Shown here piece by piece: positions 52,909 through 62,470 of a stretch of DNA of 64,000 bases (positions are counted from its first letter, which is position 1; each line of letters starts with the position of its first letter). The stretch is taken from NCBI RefSeq assembly GCF_004358205.1, contig NZ_SMYO01000009.1, positions 62,001-126,000 of the forward strand, in the 5' to 3' direction. Under the pieces are notes generated by a model. That model was not told the origin of the DNA. It ran no database searches and saw only the letters and a program-made list of their open reading frames with translations. This DNA comes from Bacillus salipaludis (GTDB taxonomy: Bacteria; Bacillota; Bacilli; Bacillales_B; DSM-18226). Both the position numbers and the translations under genes were made by a program.

Positions 52909-55900
52909 CTACGACACACCTCTTGTTATGGTAGACTCGACTGTTTCCTTCTTCCTATTAAATCTCGCCTTAGTTGATCTCAAAATATGATATGTTGTTG
53001 GTACAATCACTAAGGTTAACAAAGTCGAAGTCAGTAGCCCCGAGATCACGACAATCGCCAAAGACCTCGAAATTAATCCACCATCACTGGACAGAGCCAA
53101 AGGCAGCAGCGCACCAATCGTCGCAAGCGCCGTCATCAAAATCGGGCGAAGACGGGTCTTCCCTGCCTCAAGCAATGCAGCATTGATTGCCATGCCCTTC
53201 TTCTCGTTCTGCTTTACTCGTTCCATTAACACAATCGCATTTGTCACAACGATTCCAATTAACATCAAGAATCCAACCAGCGCCGGCATCCCAAGAGCCT
53301 GCCCTGTCAGATACAGTCCAAGCAATCCGCCAGAGAACATGAACGGTAGAGAGGATAGAATCGCAACAGGCATGACCATATTTCCAAACGCCACTAACAT
53401 CACGATAAACACAAGCACAATCGCAACCGCCATCGCAATCGTCATATTAGTGAATCCTTCATTCATTGCTTGTGCCTGGCCTTCGGAATGATAGGTTATC
53501 CCTTTTGGCAAATCTAGCGTTTTAAGCCGTTTTTCTACTTCAGCTTGCACGCCCGAAGAATTATCTGTTGTAATCCGGCCGGTAACCTGTACATATTGCT
53601 GCTGATTTAACCGGTACAATGCCGAAGGACTAGGCTGCTTCGAAAGGGATGCGACTTCAGAAAGAGTCACTTGCTGCCCCATCGGATTCGTCATTTTCTG
53701 ACTCAAAACATCTTTAATAGAGTCATTGGACCCACTATTCAACAACAGATTAACACTTGTTGTTTTTCCTTCAACCTGCATATCTCCCACATGATTGCCT
53801 GCAATCAGCTCTCTTACAAAGCCGGCCACCATGATCGGGCTCAACCCTTTTTCAGCAGCTTTCTGATCATCAATCGATAACTGCAGCTGTTCCTTTACTC
53901 CTGAAAGATTTGATTCGACATTTTCCAATCCATCGATATCCTTAATTTTATCAACGATCAGCTTCCCGGCGGTAGCTAAATCTTTGACATTGCCACCCTC
54001 CACAATCAGGGCCAGACCGCTGGTTCCAACAATCCCTACAGGAGCAAGTGCCACCTGCATCTGAGTGTCCAATTTTTCCACCTTAGATCGGACATTCTTT
54101 TCGAAATCATTTGTTTCTTCTTTCGTCACATCCTCCTTTAAATCGATGAAAAAACGAATAAAGTCGCCGCCCACAACTGTTTGCGCATTTTTAATATGCT
54201 GTTCATCAGCTAAAATCTTTTCTACTTTAATGGCTAACTCATTAGCCTTTTCCAATGAAGTGCCAGCCGGTAATTCCCCGGTTAACCGGTAGGAGACGGC
54301 TTTTTCCTGCGGTAAAAAGTTCTTCGGTATCATCGGAACCAAGGCGAGCGATCCGGCAAACATTACCACCGCCAACACAATCGTCACAGCACGACGAGTC
54401 AACACCCAAGACAAAGTATGTTTATAGGCTTTTTCGAACCAAGTTTCCTTCTCCTCTTTAGGTTTGATCCGCAGTAAAAATAACTTCGCTAATAATGGTA
54501 CAACCGTTAAAGATACAATCAAAGAAAACGCGAGCGCAACGATGACTGTAATGCCGAACGGCGCAAAAAATCGGCCAATAATCCCTGGAACAAACGAAAG
54601 CGGTCCGAACACGGCAATCGTTGTCAAAGTGGATGAGGTAATTGCTCCACCCACTTCTTTGGCAGCCGTCAACACCAACCGCTCATCCCGTTTAGGACTA
54701 GTCAGGGTCCGGCGGTAGACATTTTCAATCACTACAATCGAGTCATCAATCACCCGGCCAACAGCGACGGCTATTCCAGCCAAGGTCATCATATTTAAGC
54801 TGTAACCAAAATATTTCATCGTCACCATTGAGGCTAAGATGGATAATGGAATCGAAAGTACGGCAACAATGGTTGCTCTTATATTCCGCAAAAACAAAAA
54901 CGTCACAATAATCGCAAACAACGTACCTAGCAACACCTCGCGAAGCATCCCATCGACAGATGTTTTGACTTCTTTGGAGGTATCATATAATTTAGTTAAA
55001 GTATAACCAGATGGAAGATCTAATTTTTCCAGTGCTTCCTTTGCTTTACTGACCACTTCAACGGTATTAGAACCCGGCTGTGCCTTCATTTCGACCAAAA
55101 CGGCCGGCTTCTCATTTAATCGGGTGTAAACCTGTTCCTTTTTATTGGTATATGAAACATCAGCAATCTTTGATAATTTCACGTTCTCGACACCAGCAGG
55201 ACCTTGAGCCAAAATTTGAATTTTCTTCACATCTTGTACAGAATCCAGCTTGAAATCTGCCTGAACGTTCAAGGTTTTATCATCAATATTGACCTGCCCG
55301 GCAGGAAACGAAAAATGATGCGATAAAAATGTTTGTTTGACGGTCTCATAAGAAATCCCGTAATTCTTCATCTTTTTGGAATCAAGTTTGACGGCCACTT
55401 CTTTTTCAGTCTCGCCATTGATCTCAATGGACCCTGCACCGTCAATTCCAGATAAGGCCGGCTTAATGTGTTCATTGATATATTGTGTCAAGTCAGATTG
55501 CCCTGCTGTTTCTGAAGAAAGCGCAAACTGAAAGACTGGCATGGCAGAAGGACCATCCTTTAGGATTTGAGGTTTCTCAGCACCTTCCGGCAGCTTGACC
55601 GTTGCGATAGCAGTTGTTACATCCTTTTCGGCCTCTTCCATGTTCTTGCTCATTTCAAACTCAAGAATCCCGACAACCATATTGCTGTGTGCTTCAATGT
55701 AGAGATTATCCAGTTGCTTGATCCCCGACAGCGTCGTCTCAAGCGGCTTCCCTATATCTTCTAATCCTTGTTCAGGCGTAGCTCCAACATATGGAACTTG
55801 TACGATGATATAAGGTATGTCGACATTCGGCATCGACTCCATCTTCATCGTTTTGACGGAATAAATCCCACCCACGATCACCAATAGCATAGCGATAAAA

Positions 55901-55944
55901 ATAACCCCGGCGTTTTTTAAAGAAAATTTGATCCACGACTGCAT
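52909..55944 (-). CDS. RND-family efflux transporter (SwrC/YerP-like)
   Basis: A 1011-residue RND pump with 12 membrane helices, two large extracytoplasmic loops and the proton-relay Asp residues in helix 4 (GIAVAVGRVIDDSIVVIENV). Hydrophobe/amphiphile type, like SwrC, which exports surfactin-like lipopeptides. ATG at 55944 follows GGAGGGGAAAG; the upstream open frame has no site. No adaptor or outer-membrane partner, as expected in a Gram-positive. Confidence 0.9.
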   Translation of the reverse strand: MQSWIKFSLKNAGVIFIAMLLVIVGGIYSVKTMKMESMPNVDIPYIIVQVPYVGATPEQGLEDIGKPLETTLSGIKQLDNLYIEAHSNMVVGILEFEMSKNMEEAEKDVTTAIATVKLPEGAEKPQILKDGPSAMPVFQFALSSETAGQSDLTQYINEHIKPALSGIDGAGSIEINGETEKEVAVKLDSKKMKNYGISYETVKQTFLSHHFSFPAGQVNIDDKTLNVQADFKLDSVQDVKKIQILAQGPAGVENVKLSKIADVSYTNKKEQVYTRLNEKPAVLVEMKAQPGSNTVEVVSKAKEALEKLDLPSGYTLTKLYDTSKEVKTSVDGMLREVLLGTLFAIIVTFLFLRNIRATIVAVLSIPLSILASMVTMKYFGYSLNMMTLAGIAVAVGRVIDDSIVVIENVYRRTLTSPKRDERLVLTAAKEVGGAITSSTLTTIAVFGPLSFVPGIIGRFFAPFGITVIVALAFSLIVSLTVVPLLAKLFLLRIKPKEEKETWFEKAYKHTLSWVLTRRAVTIVLAVVMFAGSLALVPMIPKNFLPQEKAVSYRLTGELPAGTSLEKANELAIKVEKILADEQHIKNAQTVVGGDFIRFFIDLKEDVTKEETNDFEKNVRSKVEKLDTQMQVALAPVGIVGTSGLALIVEGGNVKDLATAGKLIVDKIKDIDGLENVESNLSGVKEQLQLSIDDQKAAEKGLSPIMVAGFVRELIAGNHVGDMQVEGKTTSVNLLLNSGSNDSIKDVLSQKMTNPMGQQVTLSEVASLSKQPSPSALYRLNQQQYVQVTGRITTDNSSGVQAEVEKRLKTLDLPKGITYHSEGQAQAMNEGFTNMTIAMAVAIVLVFIVMLVAFGNMVMPVAILSSLPFMFSGGLLGLYLTGQALGMPALVGFLMLIGIVVTNAIVLMERVKQNEKKGMAINAALLEAGKTRLRPILMTALATIGALLPLALSSDGGLISRSLAIVVISGLLTSTLLTLVIVPTTYHILRSTKARFNRKKETVESTITRGVS

Positions 55945-56254
55945 AACTTCTTTCCCCTCCGTTAATGGTTGTATAATCTTCCACTTTTCACCAGTTTCCT
56001 TTTTTATTATAGGGTTTCGACTAATCCATAAGCCTCGGGCGGGTGTTGTAATATTTCCTACGACCAGAGACCTAGAAACATTTCCCAACTAGAATTAGTG
56101 TAAAGCCTGTAGATCACAACAAATAGTGAGGATAGTCATATTAAAAGTCATCTATATTTTCGGAAAAAGTCATATAAATGGAGAAGTGTTGGAGAGTATT
56201 AATTCGCTCAATAAGGAGATTGTATGATATGTCAAAAGAAATCACTAGCATATA
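55945..56254. other. Spacer upstream of the RND gene
   Basis: About 310 bases, promoters of the RND gene presumably here; no gene recognised. Confidence 0.4.
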
Positions 56255-56285
56255 AAAAAGGCAAGCATTAATGCTTACCTTTTTC
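56255..56285. terminator. Terminator
   Basis: AAAAAGGCAAGCATT and AATGCTTACCTTTTT form a stem with T-rich flank. Confidence 0.7.
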
Positions 56286-56323
56286 TTATCACAATGTGAA
56301 TGAGATCATACTTGATGAAATCT

Positions 56324-56449
56324 CTATGCTTTTGTTAAGATGGGCATTCTTAAAAAAGATTTTAATCTAGAATCCATCTTTTCCATTATGAATGTAGCTT
56401 TAACTAACAAAGTAATTAAGGCTGATAATAAGCTAAAAAGAATATTCAT
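56324..56449 (-). CDS. 41-residue membrane peptide
   Basis: MNILFSLLSALITLLVKATF followed by IMEKMDSRLKSFLRMPILTK and A. GGAGGATATACT precedes the ATG. It lies 70 bases downstream of a DUF3231 gene. Amphipathic-hydrophobic start and basic tail; unknown role. Confidence 0.55.
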   Translation of the reverse strand: MNILFSLLSALITLLVKATFIMEKMDSRLKSFLRMPILTKA

Positions 56450-56519
56450 AGTATATCCTCCACATTGAAAATTAGTGTTAAATTTAACACTAATGTTAGT
56501 ATCTGTCTAATGACCTTTT

Positions 56520-57536
56520 TTATGATTCATTTTTATTTATTAAATGATTTCGATCTTCTGTTTGTGGCGGTTCTTCATACCATCCGTGTTTAAACATAAT
56601 TTCAAGTCCTTCTTGACCGTAAAAATACACATCTTTGGCAAGTAACGCGGTTTTTAAAGATATATCATTTCTTAATGTGAAAAAGGTTCCGAAACTTTCC
56701 CCAACAATGCAGAACCCATTCAGTAAGTCGATGCAAAACATCATGAGTTTGTCTGAAAATGGAGCAACTGTTGAATTCGTTACCGTACATCCAGACCCAG
56801 TCGAAAACTGAATATCATTTTCTAAGAGTAAATCTTGAAATGTTTTTATTTGCCTTTTGGCAAGTTCTTTCCCTTTTTCAAAATATTGTCTAACTTCTTT
56901 GTTCTTTGCACTTTGAGCAAATCCAGTAATAAGTTGCATTCCAATGTTATTCGTTTCAATTCCATGATGTAGAAAGCCCAACTCAATAGCATTTAATGGC
57001 CTTTTTTCACTAAATGGTTTATATCCATTCATATAGCGTTTACTTTCAATGAATTCAGTTCTTTTTGGCATGGTAATAATTGGAGGAGGTGTAAGAATCC
57101 CTTTTTTTAGTAAATAGACAGTTGCCAATTTATAACACTTATGAGTAACGTTAGTCAGACCTTCATAAATGGTCATAACATCGATTCGGTATGCCATATT
57201 CATATTAATGGTATACATACCCATACTGATTTCTTTTAAAATGCGCAGGAACATAATGTCAAATCCATGATCATATAAATTGGGTGCATCTAAATTAACA
57301 TCTTCTTTGGTAAATCCTTTAGGAACAACTGCCCCTTCACGTTCAAAAATCCCTTTTATCAACTCTACATAATAATCCAATTCTTGCCACAACATACCCA
57401 TGATATTTTTAGCTTCTTGGTCATCTGATTTTTTTAAAAAGTATTCAAAAATTCTTAGGATCATTGTTTTTTCTTGGTATGTAAGCCAAAGCGTCCCTAA
57501 TTCGGATGAGCTTAACGGTTCCTTAACCTTAAACAC
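56520..57536 (-). CDS. DUF3231 family protein
   Basis: A 338-residue two-halved helical protein. GTG at 57536 with GGGGG six bases upstream gives MFKVKEPLSSSELGTLWLTY; the open frame continues upstream by 120 residues but has no ribosome binding site and no homology, so it is artefactual. AVVPKGFTKEDVNLDAPNLY is the family motif. Closest in plan to 51049. Confidence 0.8.
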   Translation of the reverse strand: MFKVKEPLSSSELGTLWLTYQEKTMILRIFEYFLKKSDDQEAKNIMGMLWQELDYYVELIKGIFEREGAVVPKGFTKEDVNLDAPNLYDHGFDIMFLRILKEISMGMYTINMNMAYRIDVMTIYEGLTNVTHKCYKLATVYLLKKGILTPPPIITMPKRTEFIESKRYMNGYKPFSEKRPLNAIELGFLHHGIETNNIGMQLITGFAQSAKNKEVRQYFEKGKELAKRQIKTFQDLLLENDIQFSTGSGCTVTNSTVAPFSDKLMMFCIDLLNGFCIVGESFGTFFTLRNDISLKTALLAKDVYFYGQEGLEIMFKHGWYEEPPQTEDRNHLINKNES

Positions 57537-57756
57537 TTTAAACCCCCATTTTACGTCATTTTTTAAAGTATGTTTCAAAATGATGTATATTATTCCAATG
57601 AATGGACGGTTTATCGCTCCCTGTTCGGTCCATCGACTGCAAAACATTTTAAGAAATAAAGCCGACGAATGACCAAAAAGCATATCATATGGACATAATT
57701 CTTGGGACCACTTTTGAACTAAAAAGCCACAGAACCGTCCCCTAGGTCTTTTAAAA

Positions 57757-58596
57757 CTACGCCTGTGAGGTGATTGGGTGTTTAAAATGTTTAGGAAATT
57801 TAATATTGCCAGTATTTCTGACAAACAAGACATTCCAACCTTGGCATTCTCCCATTTGAACCTCAGCGATTTCAAGGGTATAGTGAAAGACCACTTTTGT
57901 GGTTTCACTATTGCGCAACTGGCTGATTAGATGTAGTAAATCGATCTGTCGATCAGAGATGACATCATATAGGTGAAGTGTTTCTCCCTCTTGTTGGCAA
58001 ATAGCGAGAGCCTGTTCCTGTTCAAGATAGTAAATATCCTCTGTAAACACCTTCATAGCATAAAAAATCAGCAATTCTTCAGTTCCTGCTGTCCCGAATT
58101 GAGTAGCTGGTTTTCTCTTTGCAGCGGCTTCATAAATAAACTTTAAATCTCGGATTTTTGGTGGAAGAGTGTTGCTTTTAGGCTGAATTTCTAAACTAAA
58201 CAAGGTTTCTTCCATTCTTGCAAAACCGAATTTCGGATAAAAGTCGAGGACTGTGTCGTTCGCAAATAAATACATAACTTCAATATGCTTATAGTCTTCG
58301 ATCACTTTTTCCAAGAGCAGCCTTGAATACCCGCAATTTCGATACTCTTGGTCCGTCATGACGGTACCAATTTGAATAGCCGGTACCCTCTGGCCACCAA
58401 TATCCAACTCAAGCAGGTTAACAGAAACATTGGCAATCACTTTCCCATGATCAACCAGCGAATAAGGTATGTATTTATCTGTCCAATAGCCCTCTTGGTA
58501 CCAATCCTCAAATTCAATCCCAAAGGTTTTCATTGCCAGCTCATTAAAGCTATTCCTCAGTACCGCATTTTCTCTATATCCTATTATAAATTCCAT
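57757..58596 (-). CDS. GNAT-family N-acetyltransferase
   Basis: A 279-residue acetyltransferase. The N-terminal GNAT fold (about 1-140) has IQIGTVMTDQEYRNCGYSRL, the acetyl-CoA loop. A second domain (about 150-279) is less recognisable, as in Eis-like or two-domain GNATs. Substrate unknown. The spacer 57537-57756 holds GC-rich text like ACAGAACCGTCCCCTAGG, common in Bacillus intergenic remnants. Confidence 0.82.
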   Translation of the reverse strand: MEFIIGYRENAVLRNSFNELAMKTFGIEFEDWYQEGYWTDKYIPYSLVDHGKVIANVSVNLLELDIGGQRVPAIQIGTVMTDQEYRNCGYSRLLLEKVIEDYKHIEVMYLFANDTVLDFYPKFGFARMEETLFSLEIQPKSNTLPPKIRDLKFIYEAAAKRKPATQFGTAGTEELLIFYAMKVFTEDIYYLEQEQALAICQQEGETLHLYDVISDRQIDLLHLISQLRNSETTKVVFHYTLEIAEVQMGECQGWNVLFVRNTGNIKFPKHFKHPITSQA

Positions 58597-58745
58597 TATT
58601 CTCTCCCCTTGCCGTTATTTCCTAGTATGATTTATTACACAAAAAATCTTAGGAGACAAGTAAATATGTATTGGAAGACCCCATTGATTAAAGTACTGTA
58701 AAGCATAACTATACATATTTTTATTATGTAAATATTCTAACTATG

Positions 58746-58773
58746 AAAAAAAGCTTACTCCTAGAGTAAGCTT
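58746..58773 (-). terminator. Terminator of cwlJ
   Basis: AAGCTTACTC and GAGTAAGCTT form a perfect 10-bp stem; T7 on the minus strand. Confidence 0.8.
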
Positions 58774-59212
58774 AACCGCTATATACACTATCACATGTTC
58801 CAGCTTTTGGCTCATAAAAACAATGTTGTTTAAATTGACCAGATTGAGGTTGATCGTACCATGTTGGAGGGCATGGCGCATGTGGATTAAAATACCAAAG
58901 GGCATATTTCGCTGGGTGGTCTCTCCAATAATCCAAATTCTGTTTTGCTAATCTTCTTTCAGCAGTTCTTGATCTTTGATAAAATACATTCCCTTTTTGA
59001 ACGGCTTCAAAGGAGAAATTTCCTCCTTGTACTTGAAAAATAACTTGGGGAACTGTTCTTAATCCTTTAAAATCTAAACAATTTGCTGCAAGACGATTCA
59101 CAATTACATTTCCAACATACAACATTCCCTGTTTTCCTTCACCTTCGGCTTCTGCTCGCATCATCCTTGCCATTACGTCAACGTCTGAGCTTCGGTAATT
59201 TACTCTCGGCAT
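58772..59212 (-). CDS. cwlJ: Spore cortex-lytic hydrolase CwlJ
   Basis: A 146-residue SleB-type hydrolase domain (VMARMMRAEAEGEGKQGMLY, then VGNVIVNRL) with no signal peptide, the form of CwlJ, which sits in the spore coat and breaks cortex peptidoglycan during germination, triggered by Ca-dipicolinate. WYFNPHAPCPPTWYDQPQSG is the conserved C-terminal part. Its usual partner gerQ is not adjacent. Divergent from cotD. Confidence 0.9.
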   Translation of the reverse strand: MPRVNYRSSDVDVMARMMRAEAEGEGKQGMLYVGNVIVNRLAANCLDFKGLRTVPQVIFQVQGGNFSFEAVQKGNVFYQRSRTAERRLAKQNLDYWRDHPAKYALWYFNPHAPCPPTWYDQPQSGQFKQHCFYEPKAGTCDSVYSG

Positions 59213-59393
59213 TTTTTCACCCCAAAAATATTGTATGAAAAAAAACCTACAGTCATGTCATTTTTTATGTGATAACGGCTGGATCTTCTGCGATAAGTTT
59301 TGACATAAATAGGTATCAGAACTAGTCCGCACGAACAAAGTTCGCATAGACTATTGATGTAACAAGACAAATTTACCTGGAGGTTAAATAACT

Positions 59394-59768
59394 ATGAATA
59401 GAAATATGGGATTTGGTGGATTTCCATCAAATGCAATGCCAAATCAGGTTGCTCCTGTACAACAAATGCCAGCTCCATTCTGTCCGCCACCACCATGTCA
59501 ACCAATATACTGTCCGCCACAAGCGTTTCCTGCACAGTATGATCCGCCACTTGTTTCACCTGGACAACAATATGTGAAAACCAATTTATTTAATAAAGTC
59601 GTACAACATATTCATCCTTCTCATACCACTACTGTCAACAAGCTTCATGTAAATCATCAACACTTTTTTCCACACACAGAATCATGTGTAAATGAATGCT
59701 GTGAAACACATACGATGTGTGGTGCCCCCGTTAATCCTTGCTGTCCACCTGGACCATTTGGATTCTAA
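59394..59768 (+). CDS. cotD: Spore coat protein CotD
   Basis: A 124-residue Cys/His/Pro-rich protein. N-terminal Pro repeats (FCPPPPCQPIYCPPQAFPA) are longer than in B. subtilis CotD; the core VVQHIHPSHTTTVNKLHVNH and HQHFFPHTESCVNECCETH match the family. Inner coat component, made in the mother cell late in sporulation. Good AGGAGG upstream. Confidence 0.88.
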   Translation: MNRNMGFGGFPSNAMPNQVAPVQQMPAPFCPPPPCQPIYCPPQAFPAQYDPPLVSPGQQYVKTNLFNKVVQHIHPSHTTTVNKLHVNHQHFFPHTESCVNECCETHTMCGAPVNPCCPPGPFGF

Positions 59769-59776
59769 TTTCCTGT

Positions 59777-59804
59777 CCCCTCCCCATTAAGGAGGGGTAT
59801 TTTT
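59777..59804 (+). terminator. Terminator of cotD
   Basis: CCCCTCC and GGAGGGG pair, then TATTTTTAT. Confidence 0.75.
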
Positions 59805-60006
59805 ATGTAAACGAATTCAATACAATTCCATAATATGAACGCACCAAAATCCAGCGAATCCTTTGGTGCCTTATTGGCACATTTATAATTGAAAATTAAG
59901 AATAAGATAGAACGTTTTTAACCGTGTATTCTCGACCATTACACCTAAGCTTGCTGTCAAATAATGGTCTGGGCAAGGCTTTCATTTAACCATATTTGTA
60001 AAAGCT

Positions 60007-61335
60007 TTATGAAACTTCTTGCGCAAGATTTCTTTTGTCTAAAACTCTCTTTGCTTTTCCATCAGATCGAGGCAGGCTTCCTGGTTTTTGGATAATCGTA
60101 TCCATTGTCACTAAACAGCTTGATTTCATTTGATGCTGAATATTCTTTTTTAATTTTTGAATCGTCGCATGTCCTAAATCTTCTCCAACTTCCTCAAAAA
60201 GCTGTTTTTCAATTTCAACGTGTAATTCTACACTGTCTAAACTCCCTTTTTTAATCAAATGAATTTGATAATTTGGAACAAGCCCCTTAATTTGTAAAAG
60301 AACACGCTCAATCTCTGAAGGAAAAACATTTACACCGCGAATAATCAGCATGTCATCTGTCCTTCCTTTTAACCGGGACATACGCGTATGTGTTCTGCCG
60401 CATTTACATTTTTCACGGGTGATGGAAGTAATGTCTCCCGTTCGGTAACGAATAATTGGCAGTGCTTCTTTTGTTAAGGTGGTAAACACAAGCTCTCCAT
60501 CTTGGCCATCTTCGACCGGGTCTAATGTTTCAGGGTTAAGAACCTCCACAAAAAAATGATCTTCAGCAATATGCAAACCATCTTGAGCTTCATAACACTC
60601 AATGGCCACCCCAGGGCCCATTACCTCACTTAAACCGTAAATATCAATCGCTTTAATGTCCAGTTTTCTCTCAAGTGTAGCCCGCATTTCCTCTGTCCAC
60701 GGTTCAGAACCGAAGATTCCATATTCAAGACTTGTCTCACGCGGATTCATTCCCATGCGTTCCATTTGCTCAACAATATTTAAAATATAGGATGGGGTTC
60801 CACAAATTCCTCTTGGTTTAAAATCATTAATAATCGTTATTTGTCTTTCCGTATTTCCCCCTGAAATAGGAACAGTGGCAGCCCCCAGTTCTTCCGCCCC
60901 ATAATGAAGTCCAAGCCCGCCTGTAAAAAGACCATATCCATAAGCATTATGAAAAACATCTGATTTTCTTCCCCCAGCTGTAACAATGGAGCGAGCAACT
61001 ATGGATGCCCAATTTTTTATATCATTTTTTGTATATCCGACAACCGTTGGTTTTCCGCTCGTTCCAGATGATCCGTGGATTCGGTTTACTTCGTCCATCG
61101 AAACGGCAAACAATCCAAATGGATAGTGTTCCCGCAAGTCTTGTTTTTTTGTAAAAGGTAGCTTTTTTACATCGTCCAACGATTGGATATCTTGAGGTGT
61201 GATACCCAATTCCTCAAATTTCCCCTTATAATGCGCCACATTTTCATAAACCTTTCTTATCGTCTGTTTAAGGCGTAAAAATTGTAATGCTTCCAATTCC
61301 GTGCGACTCATCGCCTCAATTTCCGGATTGTACAT
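60007..61335 (-). CDS. paaK: Phenylacetate-CoA ligase
   Basis: A 442-residue adenylate-forming enzyme with PaaK motifs: HGSSGTSGKPTVVGYTKNDI (P loop), YGLSEVMGPGVAIEC, and YRTGDITSITREKCKCGRTH with the C-terminal KGRTDDMLIIRGVNVFPSEI. Converts phenylacetate, ATP and CoA to phenylacetyl-CoA. No other paa genes are in the window, so it may serve another aryl acid. It lies 22 bases downstream of the Ger gene cluster on the same strand. Confidence 0.92.
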   Translation of the reverse strand: MYNPEIEAMSRTELEALQFLRLKQTIRKVYENVAHYKGKFEELGITPQDIQSLDDVKKLPFTKKQDLREHYPFGLFAVSMDEVNRIHGSSGTSGKPTVVGYTKNDIKNWASIVARSIVTAGGRKSDVFHNAYGYGLFTGGLGLHYGAEELGAATVPISGGNTERQITIINDFKPRGICGTPSYILNIVEQMERMGMNPRETSLEYGIFGSEPWTEEMRATLERKLDIKAIDIYGLSEVMGPGVAIECYEAQDGLHIAEDHFFVEVLNPETLDPVEDGQDGELVFTTLTKEALPIIRYRTGDITSITREKCKCGRTHTRMSRLKGRTDDMLIIRGVNVFPSEIERVLLQIKGLVPNYQIHLIKKGSLDSVELHVEIEKQLFEEVGEDLGHATIQKLKKNIQHQMKSSCLVTMDTIIQKPGSLPRSDGKAKRVLDKRNLAQEVS

Positions 61336-61357
61336 TTCCGATCCCCCAAATTACCTT

Positions 61358-62464
61358 TTAATATTTGAAATTCCCTGGATCCACTTGTATCTTGACCTGT
61401 ACTTCTTTTACTGAATGCACGTTAAATCTTCTGATTGTCTCGATATTCCAATGATTCAAATCATATTTATATGGTTTTTCACTGATATTCAATACATCTG
61501 TATTCAGCTGGTCACCCTTCTTCACAGTCGACAAAATTTCGTTTTTTATTTTTTTATTTAACACGTTTTCCACTTCTTTGAGTTGTTTGTTATTTCTATT
61601 TTGCACCAGAACAGCCTCCCCTTTTACCACAATCTTATAAGTAGGATTCTTTCCTTTTAATACCATAATTTTTGTTTTAGGGTTTTTTACTCTTACCGAT
61701 ATGCTTTCGGTCCCTATCCGGAGAGTGGTATCTTGGATTCCTGTCTTGATCCATCTTAATCCGCTTAAGTCCTTTTTACCCAACCATCCTTTAAACCGCT
61801 GCTTGGAAATCAAATATTCTCCGTTAATCACAGGGAGTGCTTTTTCCTTTCCTTCTGAAAAATGGGTTTTGTCGATGGTTAACGACGGGATTAAAATCGT
61901 TCCAACCGGTCGGTAATAACGGGAAGTAAATTGATTATATGTCATGACCGGGAGTGAATAGTTATATCGGATGAGCCTTTCTGGTCGATGGATGACCGAA
62001 TACAATTGTGGATAATTAAAAAAGCTTTGAGTTTGCATTAACGATTTTAGATTCTCTTCTGTGCCAAAAATGAAGAAGTTGTATCGCAATAAAGGCGCAT
62101 GACTGATAAGATCAATCACATCCGCCATTTTTTCTTTTATTATATTTTTGCTCAGGATGAAGGTATGAACATGTCCATAATTTAATGGCAAAGAGGACCT
62201 TTGTTCCAATAACCCAGCTGCTGCCGAGATACTTTCTCCTTTCGCTTCCCCTATTAAAATGGGCTGTTGTTCTAAAGAAGCTCCTTCTTGTTTAGCAATA
62301 TTCCCAAAATTTAGACCCTGAATATAAAGTTTAAATTTTCCCTTGTTATAGTCAATTCCAATAGCGGTTACATAAGTCTCGGCTTCAATTTCCTTTGCCC
62401 CAAAACAACCTGTCAAAAGAAACAAAAGGCTCGTTACAATGATGAAAGAAATCAGGTTCCTCAT
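61358..62464 (-). CDS. Ger(x)C spore germination lipoprotein
   Basis: A 368-residue lipoprotein with signal peptide and lipobox LLTGC, and GerC-type domains (IEAETYVTAIGIDYNKGKFK; a C-terminal beta-rich region). It is the C subunit of a nutrient germinant receptor in the spore inner membrane. Which nutrient it senses cannot be told. Third gene of a B-A-C ordered operon. Confidence 0.88.
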   Translation of the reverse strand: MRNLISFIIVTSLLFLLTGCFGAKEIEAETYVTAIGIDYNKGKFKLYIQGLNFGNIAKQEGASLEQQPILIGEAKGESISAAAGLLEQRSSLPLNYGHVHTFILSKNIIKEKMADVIDLISHAPLLRYNFFIFGTEENLKSLMQTQSFFNYPQLYSVIHRPERLIRYNYSLPVMTYNQFTSRYYRPVGTILIPSLTIDKTHFSEGKEKALPVINGEYLISKQRFKGWLGKKDLSGLRWIKTGIQDTTLRIGTESISVRVKNPKTKIMVLKGKNPTYKIVVKGEAVLVQNRNNKQLKEVENVLNKKIKNEILSTVKKGDQLNTDVLNISEKPYKYDLNHWNIETIRRFNVHSVKEVQVKIQVDPGNFKY

Positions 62465-62470
62465 GGAAAA

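Noticed and set aside
57560..57760. Insertion-sequence remnant
   Set aside because: The GC-rich phrase resembles repeats in Bacillus genomes, but no transposase frame or terminal repeats are visible.
57537..57908. N-terminal extension of the DUF3231 gene at 56520
   Set aside because: The open frame runs on by ~120 residues, but it overlaps the GNAT gene and has no ribosome binding site; GTG at 57536 has one.
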